The position numbers and the translations under genes were made by a program. The notes below the pieces were generated by a model, which was given only the letters and a program-made list of their open reading frames with translations, ran no database searches and was not told the DNA's origin. Shown piece after piece: positions 40,878 through 52,160 of a stretch of 64,000 nt of DNA (its first letter is position 1; each line of letters opens with the position of its first letter). This DNA is from Enterobacter asburiae (GTDB lineage: Bacteria; Pseudomonadota; Gammaproteobacteria; Enterobacterales; Enterobacteriaceae). The stretch is from positions 434,001 to 498,000 of the forward strand of contig NZ_AP019632.1 of the NCBI RefSeq assembly GCF_007035645.1. Direction: 5' to 3'.

Positions 40878-41849
40878 TTAACGGTTGCGCTGAACGGCGA
40901 TGTGGGCAAGACCAATCAGTGCCTCGCGCCACGGACTGTCTGGAATGACCTGAAGCGCTTCGATGGCTTTGTCGGCTTCTTCTTCCGCGCGCTGACGCGT
41001 CCATTCCAGCGATCCGCAGATAGCCATAGTTTCTAGTACAGGTTCCAGAAGATGGCGGCCATTTCCCTGCTCAATCGCTTCACGGATCATTTTCGCCTGG
41101 TCGGCTGTTCCGTTGCGCATAGCATGAAGCAGCGGCAGGGTGGGTTTACCTTCGTTCAGGTCATCGCCCACGTTTTTACCGAGCGTTTCGCCGTCCGCAC
41201 TGTAGTCCAGCAAATCATCAATCAGCTGGAAGGCCGTACCCAGATAGCGGCCATAGTCCTGCAGGCCTTTTTCCTGGGCTTCAGTACAGTCGGCCAGAAT
41301 GCCGGAACACTGGGCAGCCGCTTCAAACAGGCGCGCCGTTTTGCTGTAGATGACGCGCATGTAGTTTTCTTCGGTGATATCAGGGTCGTTGACGTTCATC
41401 AGCTGCAGCACTTCGCCTTCAGCAATGACGTTTACGGCTTCGGACATCACTTCCAGCACTTTCAGGGAGCCCAGGCTGGTCATCATCTGGAAGGCGCGGG
41501 TATAGATAAAATCCCCCACCAGGACGCTGGCTGCGTTTCCGAAAGCGGCGTTTGCCGTGGCTTTGCCACGACGCATATCCGATTCATCCACAACATCGTC
41601 ATGCAGAAGCGTCGCCGTGTGAATAAATTCGATGAGCGCTGCGATAGTGATGTGAGCATTTCCCTGATAGCCAACGGCTCTGGCAGCCAGAATGGCAATC
41701 ATCGGACGAATGCGTTTACCGCCGCCGCTGACGATGTAATAGCCCAACTGATTGATCAGCTGAACGTCAGAGTTGAGTTGCTCCAGGATTGCTGCATTCA
41801 CACCCGCCATATCTTGCGCGGTTAACTCGTTGATTTTTTCTAAATTCAT
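40878..41849 (-). CDS. ispB: Octaprenyl diphosphate synthase
   Basis: 323 residues. GGGKRIRP at 42-49, first aspartate motif DDVVD at 84-88, second DDLLD near 211-215. It makes the side chain of ubiquinone and menaquinone. Divergent from rplU across a 257-base AT-rich gap. Confidence 0.98.
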   Translation of the reverse strand: MNLEKINELTAQDMAGVNAAILEQLNSDVQLINQLGYYIVSGGGKRIRPMIAILAARAVGYQGNAHITIAALIEFIHTATLLHDDVVDESDMRRGKATANAAFGNAASVLVGDFIYTRAFQMMTSLGSLKVLEVMSEAVNVIAEGEVLQLMNVNDPDITEENYMRVIYSKTARLFEAAAQCSGILADCTEAQEKGLQDYGRYLGTAFQLIDDLLDYSADGETLGKNVGDDLNEGKPTLPLLHAMRNGTADQAKMIREAIEQGNGRHLLEPVLETMAICGSLEWTRQRAEEEADKAIEALQVIPDSPWREALIGLAHIAVQRNR

Positions 41850-42007
41850 CGCAAAAGCCGGGCTTTTTATCCTGTTGATCCCATCTTCAATGGGGTAACG
41901 AAGGGTTTCGGTTTATCAATAGTAGTGCTGATTGTACTGAAAAAACGGCACAGATAAACGTTACCGTACGTGTTGTGTTTTTTTTCTTCATGTATTGACG
42001 GTAGCAC

Positions 42008-42036
42008 TTGTCAAAGGCTCGCGTTTTGCGTAATAT
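42008..42036 (+). promoter_or_regulatory. rplU-rpmA promoter
   Basis: TTGTCA at 42008-42013, a 17-base spacer and TAATAT at 42031-42036: a good sigma70 promoter 71 bases before the rplU ATG. Confidence 0.8.
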
Positions 42037-42052
42037 TCGCGCCCTATTGTGA

Positions 42053-42418
<366 letters not shown>

Positions 42419-42437
42419 GACCTGAGGAGAGATTTAA

Positions 42438-42695
<258 letters not shown>

Positions 42696-42720
42696 GGTTT
42701 TCTCGGTCCGGTAACGGATT

Positions 42721-42750
42721 AAAGCCCCGCAACCTGTTGCGGGGCTTTTT
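42721..42750 (+). terminator. rplU-rpmA terminator
   Basis: AAAGCCCCGCAAC-CT-GTTGCGGGGCTTTTT, a perfect stem with a T-run. Confidence 0.92.
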
Positions 42751-42791
42751 ACATTGGAAACCCGGTAATTTTTTCTGTAGGGAAAACGGGC

Positions 42792-43757
42792 ATGAAGCAG
42801 CAGGCCGGCATTGGTATTCTTTTGGCGCTCACTACCGCAATGTGCTGGGGTGCGCTGCCAATTGCAATGAAGCAGGTACTGGAAGTGATGGAGCCGCCTA
42901 CGGTGGTCTTTTATCGCTTTCTGATGGCAAGCATCGGCCTCGGGGCCATTCTGGCTATCAAAGGTAAGCTTCCACCCTTGCGGCTCTTCCGCAAACCGCG
43001 CTGGCTGGTATTGCTGGCTATCGCGACGGGCGGTCTGTTCGGTAACTTCATCCTGTTCAGCTCTTCCCTGCAATATCTCAGCCCCACGGCGTCGCAGGTG
43101 ATAGGTCAGCTTTCACCGGTGGGCATGATGGTCGCCAGCGTCTTTATCCTCAAGGAAAAGATGCGCGGTACGCAGATTATCGGGGCGAGCATGCTGCTGT
43201 GCGGTCTGGTGATGTTCTTCAACACCAGTCTGATTGAGATTTTCACCCGCCTGACGGATTACACATGGGGTGTAATTTTTGGTGTGGGGGCAGCAACGGT
43301 TTGGGTGAGCTATGGCGTCGCACAAAAGGTGTTATTGCGTCGTCTTGCCTCACAGCAGATCCTCTTTTTATTGTACACTTTGTGTACAATAGCATTGCTG
43401 CCATTAGCAAAGCCGGGTGTGATTTCCCAGCTTAGCGACTGGCAACTGGCGTGCCTCATTTTTTGTGGGCTGAACACGCTGGTCGGTTATGGCGCGCTGG
43501 CCGAAGCGATGGCGCGCTGGCAGGCGGCACAGGTGAGCGCGTTAATTACGCTTACTCCGCTGTTTACGCTGTTATTTTCAGATTTGTTATCAATGGCCTG
43601 GCCCGATGTCTTCGTCAGACCGATGCTCAACCTGTTGGGTTATCTCGGTGCGTTTGTCGTGGTTGCGGGCGCGATGTATTCCGCCATTGGTCATCGTCTT
43701 TGGGGACGTTGGCGCAAAAATGAAGCGGTTGTAGTAGTCCCCCGCTCAGGCGAATGA
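42792..43757 (+). CDS. yhbE: DMT-superfamily (EamA) inner-membrane transporter YhbE
   Basis: 321 residues, about ten membrane helices in two EamA repeats (about 8-140 and 155-295). Substrate unknown. It lies between rpmA and obgE as in E. coli, ending 15 bases before obgE, so both probably share transcripts. Codons 193-200 contain a perfect palindrome in the DNA (43370-43390) that stands out as AT-rich. Confidence 0.93.
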   Translation: MKQQAGIGILLALTTAMCWGALPIAMKQVLEVMEPPTVVFYRFLMASIGLGAILAIKGKLPPLRLFRKPRWLVLLAIATGGLFGNFILFSSSLQYLSPTASQVIGQLSPVGMMVASVFILKEKMRGTQIIGASMLLCGLVMFFNTSLIEIFTRLTDYTWGVIFGVGAATVWVSYGVAQKVLLRRLASQQILFLLYTLCTIALLPLAKPGVISQLSDWQLACLIFCGLNTLVGYGALAEAMARWQAAQVSALITLTPLFTLLFSDLLSMAWPDVFVRPMLNLLGYLGAFVVVAGAMYSAIGHRLWGRWRKNEAVVVVPRSGE

Positions 43758-44948
<1,191 letters not shown>

Positions 44949-44957
44949 TATCTGTCC

Positions 44958-44984
44958 AAAGCCCCCATTATGGGGGCTTTTTTT
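44958..44984. terminator. Terminator between obgE and pmrB
   Basis: AAAGCCCCCATTATGGGGGC and a run of seven T. Strong for the obgE direction; the A-run on the other side is short (AAA), so it is weaker for the convergent pmrB transcript. Confidence 0.88.
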
Positions 44985-46026
44985 ATTCCAGCGTTGCGGG
45001 CAGCCAGCAGCTGGCGATCAAACCACCTTCAGCGCCATTCTCAAGCGTCAACCTGCCGTGGTGGAGCTGCACGATGCGCTGCACGATACTCAGGCCCAGA
45101 CCGCTGCCACCGTAGCGCTGGTCAAGACGGCGGAATGGCTCGGTAATTGACTGTCGGTGCGCGTCATCAATACCAGGCCCCTGATCGATCACGCCGATCT
45201 GCGTCCCCCCGTCGACCCCGGTTAATGTCACTGTAATCGTTGTCCCTGCCGGGCTGTAGCGCCCGGCATTCTCCAGCAGGTTGCGCAGCATCAGACGCAG
45301 GAGCACGGCGTCTCCCTGAACCGTGAGCGCGCTTTTAGCGGGCCAAATCACAGTATGCTCTTTGGCTTCATGGCCCAGGCCGAGAGGTTCAATGATATTT
45401 TCCGTCCAGCTCACGGTTTCGTAGTGGCCGCTGGCCATTGCCTGTCCGGCACGGGCCAGCATCAGCAGCTGCTCAACGGTATGCATGAGCTGATCGATAC
45501 GGCTAATTAACGTCGCGGCCTGTGGTGCGCCTGACTGCGCCATAAGCTCCAGATGGAGCCGGATACCGGCAAGGGGCGTTCGAAGCTCGTGTGCGGCGTC
45601 AGCGGTGAAGAGACGCTCCTGCTGAATAGTATTGTCCAGTCTGGCGAGCAGCTGGTTCAGGGAGGTTGTCACCGCGCCGATTTCTTCCATGTCGGAATAC
45701 ATAGGAAGCGGAGTTAAGTTATCCGCCGAACGGTTAGCCAGGCTGTCACGCAGTTTATTCAGCGGTCGGGTTATCCAGGTGACTGCCCAGAAAGAGAAAA
45801 ACAGCGTAAAGCCTACCATCACCAGAGAAGGGACGAGAAGGGAAGCAATCGCTTCGCGGATCTCTTTTTCAACATGGTTATTACGGGCTTTTGCCGACAG
45901 CGTTTCATTCACCAGAAAACCAATCTGCTCACGGCTTTCATGCCACAGCCAGATCACGCTTATCAGCTGGAAAAATAAGAGAATGACCGCCAGCAGCACC
46001 ATCAAACGGCGACGCATGCTGTTCAT
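44983..46026 (-). CDS. pmrB: PmrB/BasS-like sensor histidine kinase
   Basis: 347 residues. Membrane helix near 7-29, a short periplasmic loop with two ExxE pairs (E30-SR-E33 and E55-IR-E58), a second helix near 62-84, HAMP, HisKA with His146 (TADAAHELRTPLAG), and an HATPase with LRNLLENAGRYSP, GPGID and GSGLGLSIV. ExxE pairs in a short loop are the Fe3+-binding signature of Salmonella PmrB, and overall similarity to E. coli BasS is evident. E. coli K-12 has its only basSR pair elsewhere next to eptA. Enterobacter and Klebsiella, as I recall, carry this additional pair here. It is not certain which of the two is the functional PmrB. It overlaps pmrA by four bases. Confidence 0.78.
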   Translation of the reverse strand: MNSMRRRLMVLLAVILLFFQLISVIWLWHESREQIGFLVNETLSAKARNNHVEKEIREAIASLLVPSLVMVGFTLFFSFWAVTWITRPLNKLRDSLANRSADNLTPLPMYSDMEEIGAVTTSLNQLLARLDNTIQQERLFTADAAHELRTPLAGIRLHLELMAQSGAPQAATLISRIDQLMHTVEQLLMLARAGQAMASGHYETVSWTENIIEPLGLGHEAKEHTVIWPAKSALTVQGDAVLLRLMLRNLLENAGRYSPAGTTITVTLTGVDGGTQIGVIDQGPGIDDAHRQSITEPFRRLDQRYGGSGLGLSIVQRIVQLHHGRLTLENGAEGGLIASCWLPATLE

Positions 46027-46685
46027 TTCTGGCTCTCAAGGCGATAGCCAACGCCACGGACGGTTTTGATTCTGTCCTTGCCGAGCTTGCGACGCAGGTT
46101 GTGAATGTGAACTTCAAGGGTATTTGACCCCGGATCGTCCTGCCAGGAGTAGATATCCTGCTGGAGCGTCTCTCTGTGCACCGTTTGCCCGCTGCGCATG
46201 ATCAGACGCGTAAGCAGGGCGAACTCTTTTGGCGTCACCTCTACCGCCTGGTCCCGGCGCAATACCTGCTGGGTTTGCAGATTCAGCGTAATATCGCCGT
46301 CGGTGAGTAAGTTATCGCTATGGCCCTGATAGCGGCGAATCAACGCCCGCACTCGCGCCTGCAGCTCCGCAAGCGCAAAAGGCTTCACCAGGTAATCATC
46401 TGCGCCTGCATCGAGGCCGGTGATGCGATCTTCAATGGCATCGCGTGCCGTCAGGATCAACACCGGGTTGGCGATACCGCGGCGTCGCCACTGGCTGAGC
46501 AGCGTGGCGCCGTCTTTATCAGGCAAGCCCAAATCGAGGATCACCAGACTGTATTCGCCGCTCTGGATCAGGGCGTCCGCCTCCGCTGCGGTGCCAGCAC
46601 AGTCGAGGGCATACCCTTCATTGGCCAGCCCCAGCGCCAGCCCTTCCTGCAATAACAGATCGTCTTCAACTATGAGTAGTTTCAT
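46023..46685 (-). CDS. pmrA: PmrA/BasR-like response regulator
   Basis: 220 residues of the OmpR family. The receiver has phosphorylation site Asp51 (SLVILDLGLPD) and Lys101 (DYLVKPFAL). The winged helix (about 125-220) has NTLEVHIHNLRRKLGKDRIKTVRGVGYRL, whose core is shared with E. coli BasR. It is two bases from dacB and overlaps pmrB, so it forms the middle of a dacB-pmrA-pmrB unit. The targets of this copy are unknown. A QseB-type assignment is the main alternative, but the partner's ExxE loop favours PmrA. Confidence 0.78.
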   Translation of the reverse strand: MKLLIVEDDLLLQEGLALGLANEGYALDCAGTAAEADALIQSGEYSLVILDLGLPDKDGATLLSQWRRRGIANPVLILTARDAIEDRITGLDAGADDYLVKPFALAELQARVRALIRRYQGHSDNLLTDGDITLNLQTQQVLRRDQAVEVTPKEFALLTRLIMRSGQTVHRETLQQDIYSWQDDPGSNTLEVHIHNLRRKLGKDRIKTVRGVGYRLESQK

Positions 46686-46687
46686 CG

Positions 46688-48121
46688 CTAGTTATTCTGG
46701 TAGATGTCCTTATAAAGCCTGCTTTCGAAGCGAACAAGCGGAATACGGCGATTGCGCTGGTCGGTCGGTTCGACGGCATAGCCGGAAAGATACTGCACGA
46801 ATGCCATGCGTTGTCCGCTGGCGGTAGTGATGAAGCCTGCAAGGTTGTAAACCCCCTGCAGCGAGCCTGTCTTAGCGGATACTTTGCCATCCACGCCGGC
46901 AGCGTGAAGCCCGGCACGGTACTGCAGCGAACCGTCATGCCCGGCCAGCGGCAGCATTGAAATAAAGTTTAGCTCAGTGTCATGCTGTGCAATGTACTGA
47001 AGCACCTGCATCATCGTGGCCGGAGAGATCAAATTATGACGCGATAATCCGGAGCCATCGACGGCGATGGTATTACCCAGCTCGATCCCGGCCTGCTGGC
47101 GCAGGATCTGACGAACGGCGTCTGAACCCGCGCGCCAGGTTCCCGGCACGCCGAAACGCGCGTGGCCAATCATGCGGAACACGGTGTCGGCAATCATGTT
47201 GTCCGACTTTTTCAGCATGATTCGCAGTAAATCGTGCAGCGGAGGAGACTGTTTGCTGGCGATGACCGTGCCGGGCTGGTTGACCTGCGTCTGGCGAAGC
47301 AGCGTGCCGGTGTAGGTTATGCCCGCTTGTTTCAGCTCATCTTTCAGAATGGCACCCGCGTAGCTTGCACCATCCTGTATCGCAAAGGCCAGCGGCAGCG
47401 GATCGGCGCGCTGCGTCAGGCAGCCGGTAAGCGTGAAGCGGTTAAGATCGCCCGGCACGACGTCCAGCTCACAATATTGCGCATCCGGGGAGCCTTTCGC
47501 CAGCGTGCGGACCTGGCTAAACATTGTGACCGGGTAGTAGGACGCTATGCGGATAAACGCTAAATCATCTGGCTTTGGTGCGCTGTAAAGCGAAACCGAG
47601 AAGCAGTTACGGTCAACGATTGCGGCGGCGGGCGGGGCGCTAAAACATTGGGTCATGTCGTTCCACGGCCAGCCTGGGGCTTTATCGTGGCTGGCAAAGA
47701 TAGACGTGTCGATCAGCACATTGCCATCAATTTTCTGCACGCCAGATTTTTTCAGTACCGCAACCATATTGCGGATATCCTGGCGCTTAAAGGTCGGATC
47801 GCCGCCAAAACGGGCGATAAGATCGCCTTTCAGTGCGCCACCCTCGACGTTACCTTTGGTCTCGAGTGTGGTCGTAAAACGGAAGTCAGGCCCGAGCTGG
47901 AGCAGGGCGGCAAGGGCAGTGATCACCTTTTGGGTACTGGCAGGCAGCGCCATCTGTTGACTGTGATAGTCAATCTCGGGAGCCTGTGCGCCAACCTTCT
48001 GCACCATCAGGGCAAGGTTCGCGCCTGCGGGGAGCTGATTAATGTACTCATCAACATTCGCGGCCTGGGCGGTGAACGTTATACTGGTAGTCAATCCGAT
48101 GATAAATCTGGAAAATCGCAT
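46688..48121 (-). CDS. dacB: D-alanyl-D-alanine carboxypeptidase/endopeptidase PBP4
   Basis: 477 residues. Signal peptide 1-20 (cleavage after AQA), S-x-x-K motif at 62-65 (ASTQK), SDN near 306-308 and KTG near 417-419, with the large insert domain of class-C PBPs. It trims and cleaves peptide cross-links in the periplasm. In many enterobacteria loss of PBP4 raises AmpC expression. Divergent from greA. Here it heads the same transcript as the PmrAB-like pair, which is not the E. coli arrangement. Confidence 0.98.
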   Translation of the reverse strand: MRFSRFIIGLTTSITFTAQAANVDEYINQLPAGANLALMVQKVGAQAPEIDYHSQQMALPASTQKVITALAALLQLGPDFRFTTTLETKGNVEGGALKGDLIARFGGDPTFKRQDIRNMVAVLKKSGVQKIDGNVLIDTSIFASHDKAPGWPWNDMTQCFSAPPAAAIVDRNCFSVSLYSAPKPDDLAFIRIASYYPVTMFSQVRTLAKGSPDAQYCELDVVPGDLNRFTLTGCLTQRADPLPLAFAIQDGASYAGAILKDELKQAGITYTGTLLRQTQVNQPGTVIASKQSPPLHDLLRIMLKKSDNMIADTVFRMIGHARFGVPGTWRAGSDAVRQILRQQAGIELGNTIAVDGSGLSRHNLISPATMMQVLQYIAQHDTELNFISMLPLAGHDGSLQYRAGLHAAGVDGKVSAKTGSLQGVYNLAGFITTASGQRMAFVQYLSGYAVEPTDQRNRRIPLVRFESRLYKDIYQNN

Positions 48122-48221
48122 AATCTCGCGCTAACAACCCGAAAACAAACCGTCATACTACGGTGCATGGCACTGCAAAGTAAACGATGACCCATAGTGA
48201 ACTTCGCGGTAAAATGCATAT

Positions 48222-48277
48222 CAAATTGAAAAATTGCTGCTGACCTGGGGCATTGCTCCCGGGTCGGTTTTCTTTTT
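48222..48277 (+). ncRNA. graL: greA leader RNA with intrinsic terminator (GraL-like)
   Basis: Upstream of greA there is a -10 like TAAAAT at 48210-48215, and about 30 bases further a GACCTGGGG-CATTG-CTCCCGGGTC hairpin (48242-48264) followed by a T-rich run. In E. coli most transcripts from the greA promoter stop at such a leader terminator and yield the GraL RNA. The layout is the same here. Exact ends are inferred. Confidence 0.65.
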
Positions 48278-48349
48278 GCTTCTTGCCCGCTTAGGGGGGC
48301 AGGAGCAGGGAACACTGCTCCCAACAGGAATGTTTAAGAGGTATAACAA

Positions 48350-48826
48350 ATGCAAGCTATTCCGATGACCTTACGTGGTGCCGAAAAACTGCGCGAAGAG
48401 CTGGATTTCCTGAAATCCGTGCGTCGCCCTGAAATCATCGCCGCTATCGCGGATGCGCGCGAGCATGGCGACCTGAAAGAGAACGCTGAATACCACGCCG
48501 CGCGTGAGCAGCAGGGCTTCTGCGAAGGGCGTATTAAAGATATCGAAGCAAAACTGTCCAATGCACAGGTTATCGATATCACCAAAATGCCTAACAACGG
48601 GCGTGTGATCTTTGGTTCTACCGTTACCGTCCTGAACCTGGACAACGACGAAGAGCAGACCTATCGCATCGTGGGTGATGATGAAGCAGACTTCAAACAG
48701 AACCTGATTTCAGTGAACTCCCCGATTGCTCGCGGCCTGATTGGCAAAGAGCAGGACGATGTTGTCACCATTCGCACCCCTGGCGGTGAAGTGGAATACG
48801 AAATTATTAAGGTTGAATACCTGTAA
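48350..48826 (+). CDS. greA: Transcription elongation factor GreA
   Basis: 158 residues. N-terminal antiparallel coiled coil (about 1-75) with the acidic tip [11 protein letters not shown] (about 41-51), then the globular FKBP-like domain. It enters the RNA polymerase secondary channel and stimulates transcript cleavage. The long leader carries a terminator (see 48222-48277). AAGAGG lies upstream of ATG. Confidence 0.98.
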   Translation: MQAIPMTLRGAEKLREELDFLKSVRRPEIIAAIADAREHGDLKENAEYHAAREQQGFCEGRIKDIEAKLSNAQVIDITKMPNNGRVIFGSTVTVLNLDNDEEQTYRIVGDDEADFKQNLISVNSPIARGLIGKEQDDVVTIRTPGGEVEYEIIKVEYL

Positions 48827-48868
48827 TTCGCTTCTCTACTAAGATGTTGATACATTGTAAAGAAAAGA

Positions 48869-48891
48869 AAAAGGCCGCATAGCGGCCTTTT
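48869..48891 (+). terminator. greA terminator
   Basis: AAAAAGGCCGC-ATA-GCGGCCTTTT; clear stem, short T-run. It sits between greA and the convergent yhbY. Confidence 0.85.
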
Positions 48892-48977
48892 ATCAACTCA
48901 AGGAGCATGGCATTTTGCTCGCCTGCTGACAGAAATCCCTCGTTTCACACAGAAAATGTGTTTGATTCAGGATATCC

Positions 48978-49271
48978 TTAGCGTGGCAGCGAGATTTTAC
49001 GCTCTTTAGATGGGCGGTAGAGCACCAGCGTTTTACCGATGACCTGTACATTACAGGCGCCGGTTTCGCGCACGATGGCTTCCACGATCAGGTTTTTAGT
49101 GTCTCTGTCTTCAGAGGCGATTTTCACCTTGATCAGCTCGTGGTGTTCCAGCGCTTGTTCAATCTCGGCAAGCACCCCTTCGGTCAAACCATTGTTGCCA
49201 AGCATCACTACAGGCTTGAGCGGATGTGCCAGACCTTTAAGGTGCTGTTTTTGTTTAGTACTCAGATTCAT
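48978..49271 (-). CDS. yhbY: CRM-domain ribosome-associated RNA-binding protein YhbY
   Basis: 97 residues, MNLSTKQKQHLKGLAHPLKPVVMLGNNGLT, the CRM fold with the GxxG-like GNNG loop. It associates with pre-50S particles. The start at 49271 matches E. coli; a frame from 49310 adds 13 residues that lie in the divergent promoter region with rlmE. Confidence 0.95.
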   Translation of the reverse strand: MNLSTKQKQHLKGLAHPLKPVVMLGNNGLTEGVLAEIEQALEHHELIKVKIASEDRDTKNLIVEAIVRETGACNVQVIGKTLVLYRPSKERKISLPR

Positions 49272-49398
49272 CGTATATTTTTGCTTACGTTGGGATTGAA
49301 AACGGTTCATTCTACCGCCATCTCCCTTATATCGCCAAATAGCTGCGTAGAAATTTACGTCACAGGCAGGTAACGATGAACCAGGACGGAAATGTTAA

Positions 49399-50025
49399 AT
49401 GACAGGTAAAAAGCGTTCTGCCAGCTCCAGCCGCTGGCTTCAGGAACACTTTAGCGATAAATATGTTCAACAGGCACAGAAAAAGGGGTTGCGTTCCCGT
49501 GCCTGGTTTAAACTTGATGAAATACAGCAAAGTGACAAACTTTTTAAGCCGGGGATGACGGTTGTTGACCTCGGTGCGGCACCTGGCGGATGGTCCCAGT
49601 ATGCGGTAACGCAGATCGGCGGAACGGGCCGAATCATCGCGTGCGATCTTTTACCAATGGATCCCATCGTCGGTGTCGACTTCCTTCAGGGTGACTTTCG
49701 TGATGAATTAGTGCTGAAAGCGTTACTTGATCGTGTAGGTGACAGTAAGGTCCAGGTTGTCATGTCTGATATGGCACCAAATATGTGCGGAACACCGGCG
49801 GTGGATATCCCCCGCGCCATGTATCTGGTGGAGCTAGCGTTAGAAATGTGTCGTGATGTACTAGCGCCTGGTGGTAGTTTTGTTGTGAAGGTGTTTCAGG
49901 GCGAAGGTTTCGAGGAGTATCTTAAGGAAATTCGCTCCCTGTTTGCGAAGGTTAAAGTTCGTAAGCCGGACTCTTCCCGGGCCCGTTCCCGAGAAGTGTA
50001 TATTGTAGCGACCGGGCGAAAATGA
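49399..50025 (+). CDS. rlmE: 23S rRNA 2'-O-ribose methyltransferase RlmE (FtsJ/RrmJ)
   Basis: 208 residues. Catalytic Lys38 (RAWFK), AdoMet loop [12 protein letters not shown] (about 56-67), Asp124 in VVMSDMAP and Lys164 in FVVKVFQG. It methylates U2552 in the A loop and is heat-shock inducible in E. coli. 102 bases ahead of ftsH, with which it forms an operon. One base of interest: the loop reads NMCGTPA where I remember NMSGTPA in E. coli. Confidence 0.97.
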   Translation: MTGKKRSASSSRWLQEHFSDKYVQQAQKKGLRSRAWFKLDEIQQSDKLFKPGMTVVDLGAAPGGWSQYAVTQIGGTGRIIACDLLPMDPIVGVDFLQGDFRDELVLKALLDRVGDSKVQVVMSDMAPNMCGTPAVDIPRAMYLVELALEMCRDVLAPGGSFVVKVFQGEGFEEYLKEIRSLFAKVKVRKPDSSRARSREVYIVATGRK

Positions 50026-50127
50026 TAACCGGTAGATTTCAGGCGAAAGTTTGAATGAAACTGGATATAGAGTATCCTGACGCTGTTTTTAACACAGTTG
50101 TAATATGAGGTTAATCCCTTGAGTGAC

Positions 50128-52062
50128 ATGGCGAAAAACCTAATACTCTGGCTGGTCATTGCCGTTGTGCTGATGTCAGTATTCCAGAGCTTTGGGCCCA
50201 GCGAGTCGAATGGCCGCAAGGTGGATTATTCTACCTTCCTGCAGGAGGTCAATCAGGACCAGGTTCGCGAAGCGCGTATCAACGGACGTGAGATCAACGT
50301 TACCAAGAAAGATAGTAACCGTTACACGACTTACATCCCGGTGAACGATCCTAAGCTGCTTGATAACCTTCTGACCAAAAACGTCAAGGTGGTAGGTGAG
50401 CCGCCAGAAGAACCAAGCCTGCTGGCTTCTATCTTCATTTCCTGGTTCCCGATGCTGCTTCTTATCGGCGTCTGGATCTTCTTTATGCGCCAGATGCAGG
50501 GCGGCGGTGGCAAAGGTGCCATGTCGTTCGGTAAGAGCAAGGCGCGTATGCTGACGGAAGACCAGATCAAGACTACCTTCGCTGACGTCGCCGGTTGTGA
50601 CGAAGCGAAAGAAGAGGTGGGTGAACTGGTTGAGTACCTGCGTGAACCGAGCCGTTTCCAGAAGCTGGGCGGTAAGATCCCGAAAGGCGTGCTGATGGTT
50701 GGCCCTCCGGGTACCGGTAAAACCCTACTGGCGAAAGCCATCGCGGGCGAAGCGAAGGTGCCGTTCTTTACTATTTCAGGTTCTGACTTCGTTGAAATGT
50801 TCGTGGGTGTCGGTGCATCTCGTGTGCGTGACATGTTTGAGCAGGCCAAAAAGGCAGCACCGTGCATTATCTTCATCGATGAAATCGACGCCGTGGGCCG
50901 CCAGCGTGGCGCAGGTCTGGGCGGTGGTCACGATGAACGTGAACAGACGCTGAACCAGATGCTGGTTGAGATGGACGGCTTCGAAGGTAACGAAGGTATC
51001 ATCGTTATCGCGGCAACTAACCGTCCGGACGTACTTGACCCTGCGCTGCTGCGTCCAGGCCGTTTCGACCGTCAGGTTGTTGTGGGTCTGCCGGACGTTC
51101 GCGGTCGTGAACAGATTCTGAAAGTTCACATGCGTCGCGTACCGCTGGCGCCAGATATCGACGCGGCAATCATTGCGCGCGGTACCCCGGGCTTCTCCGG
51201 TGCTGACCTGGCGAACCTGGTCAACGAAGCTGCTCTGTTTGCCGCTCGCGGTAACAAGCGCGTCGTATCCATGGTGGAGTTTGAGAAAGCGAAAGACAAA
51301 ATTATGATGGGTGCGGAACGTCGCTCCATGGTGATGACGGAAGCGCAGAAAGAGTCCACGGCATACCACGAAGCGGGTCACGCGATTATCGGTCGCCTCG
51401 TGCCGGAACACGATCCGGTGCATAAAGTGACGATTATTCCGCGCGGTCGTGCGCTGGGTGTGACTTTCTTCCTGCCTGAAGGCGACGCGATCAGCGCCAG
51501 CCGTCAGAAGCTGGAAAGCCAGATTTCGACCCTGTACGGCGGTCGTCTGGCAGAAGAGATTATCTACGGTGTGGAACATGTTTCTACCGGTGCGTCCAAC
51601 GACATTAAAGTTGCGACAAACCTGGCGCGTAACATGGTGACGCAGTGGGGCTTCTCCGACAAACTCGGTCCGCTGCTGTATGCAGAGGAAGAGGGTGAAG
51701 TATTCCTCGGCCGTTCTGTGGCTAAAGCGAAACATATGTCCGATGAGACGGCTCGTATCATCGACCAGGAAGTAAAATCTCTGGTAGAGCGTAACTACGC
51801 ACGTGCACGCCAGATCCTGACCGACAATATGGACATCCTGCATTCGATGAAAGATGCGCTCATGAAATATGAGACCATCGATGCACCGCAGATTGACGAC
51901 CTGATGGCGCGCCGTGAAGTGCGTCCGCCAGCAGGCTGGGAAGACCCAGGCGCTTCCAATAATTCTGACAACAATGGCACCCCGCGTGCGCCGCGTCCGG
52001 TTGATGAACCGCGTACGCCAAACCCGGGCAACACCATGTCAGAACAGTTGGGCGATAAGTAA
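50128..52062 (+). CDS. ftsH: ATP-dependent zinc metalloprotease FtsH
   Basis: 644 residues: membrane helices at about 5-22 and 98-120 around a periplasmic domain, AAA+ module with Walker A GPPGTGKT at 192-199 and Walker B IIFIDEID, arginine finger region, and the zinc site HEAGH near 414-418. It degrades LpxC, sigma32, SecY and lambda CII, and so balances LPS with phospholipid synthesis. ATG at 50128 (MAKNLILW) is chosen as in E. coli. An in-frame TTG at 50119 has a better placed GAGG and would add MSD. Confidence 0.98.
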   Translation: MAKNLILWLVIAVVLMSVFQSFGPSESNGRKVDYSTFLQEVNQDQVREARINGREINVTKKDSNRYTTYIPVNDPKLLDNLLTKNVKVVGEPPEEPSLLASIFISWFPMLLLIGVWIFFMRQMQGGGGKGAMSFGKSKARMLTEDQIKTTFADVAGCDEAKEEVGELVEYLREPSRFQKLGGKIPKGVLMVGPPGTGKTLLAKAIAGEAKVPFFTISGSDFVEMFVGVGASRVRDMFEQAKKAAPCIIFIDEIDAVGRQRGAGLGGGHDEREQTLNQMLVEMDGFEGNEGIIVIAATNRPDVLDPALLRPGRFDRQVVVGLPDVRGREQILKVHMRRVPLAPDIDAAIIARGTPGFSGADLANLVNEAALFAARGNKRVVSMVEFEKAKDKIMMGAERRSMVMTEAQKESTAYHEAGHAIIGRLVPEHDPVHKVTIIPRGRALGVTFFLPEGDAISASRQKLESQISTLYGGRLAEEIIYGVEHVSTGASNDIKVATNLARNMVTQWGFSDKLGPLLYAEEEGEVFLGRSVAKAKHMSDETARIIDQEVKSLVERNYARARQILTDNMDILHSMKDALMKYETIDAPQIDDLMARREVRPPAGWEDPGASNNSDNNGTPRAPRPVDEPRTPNPGNTMSEQLGDK

Positions 52063-52094
52063 GTCACTGCTGTTGAAGCGTTTGTCCGTACTTC

Positions 52095-52123
52095 AAACCC
52101 TGGAGCTTGCTCCGGGGTTTTTC
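52095..52123 (+). terminator. rlmE-ftsH terminator
   Basis: AAACCCTGGAGC-TTGC-TCCGGGGTTTTT: stem with one wobble pair and a T-run. Confidence 0.88.
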
Positions 52124-52160
52124 ATTTCTGTTTAACGATATAGATACCAGGGATTTCGCC

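Noticed and set aside
50119..50127. TTG start for ftsH giving an additional MSD
   Set aside because: Possible, since GAGG is well placed, but the ATG start gives the length I recall for E. coli FtsH; left as an alternative in the gene entry.
50776..51843. A 355-codon open frame antisense to ftsH
   Set aside because: Composition is that of a shadow frame (His/Arg/Thr-rich) and ftsH coding is intact throughout.
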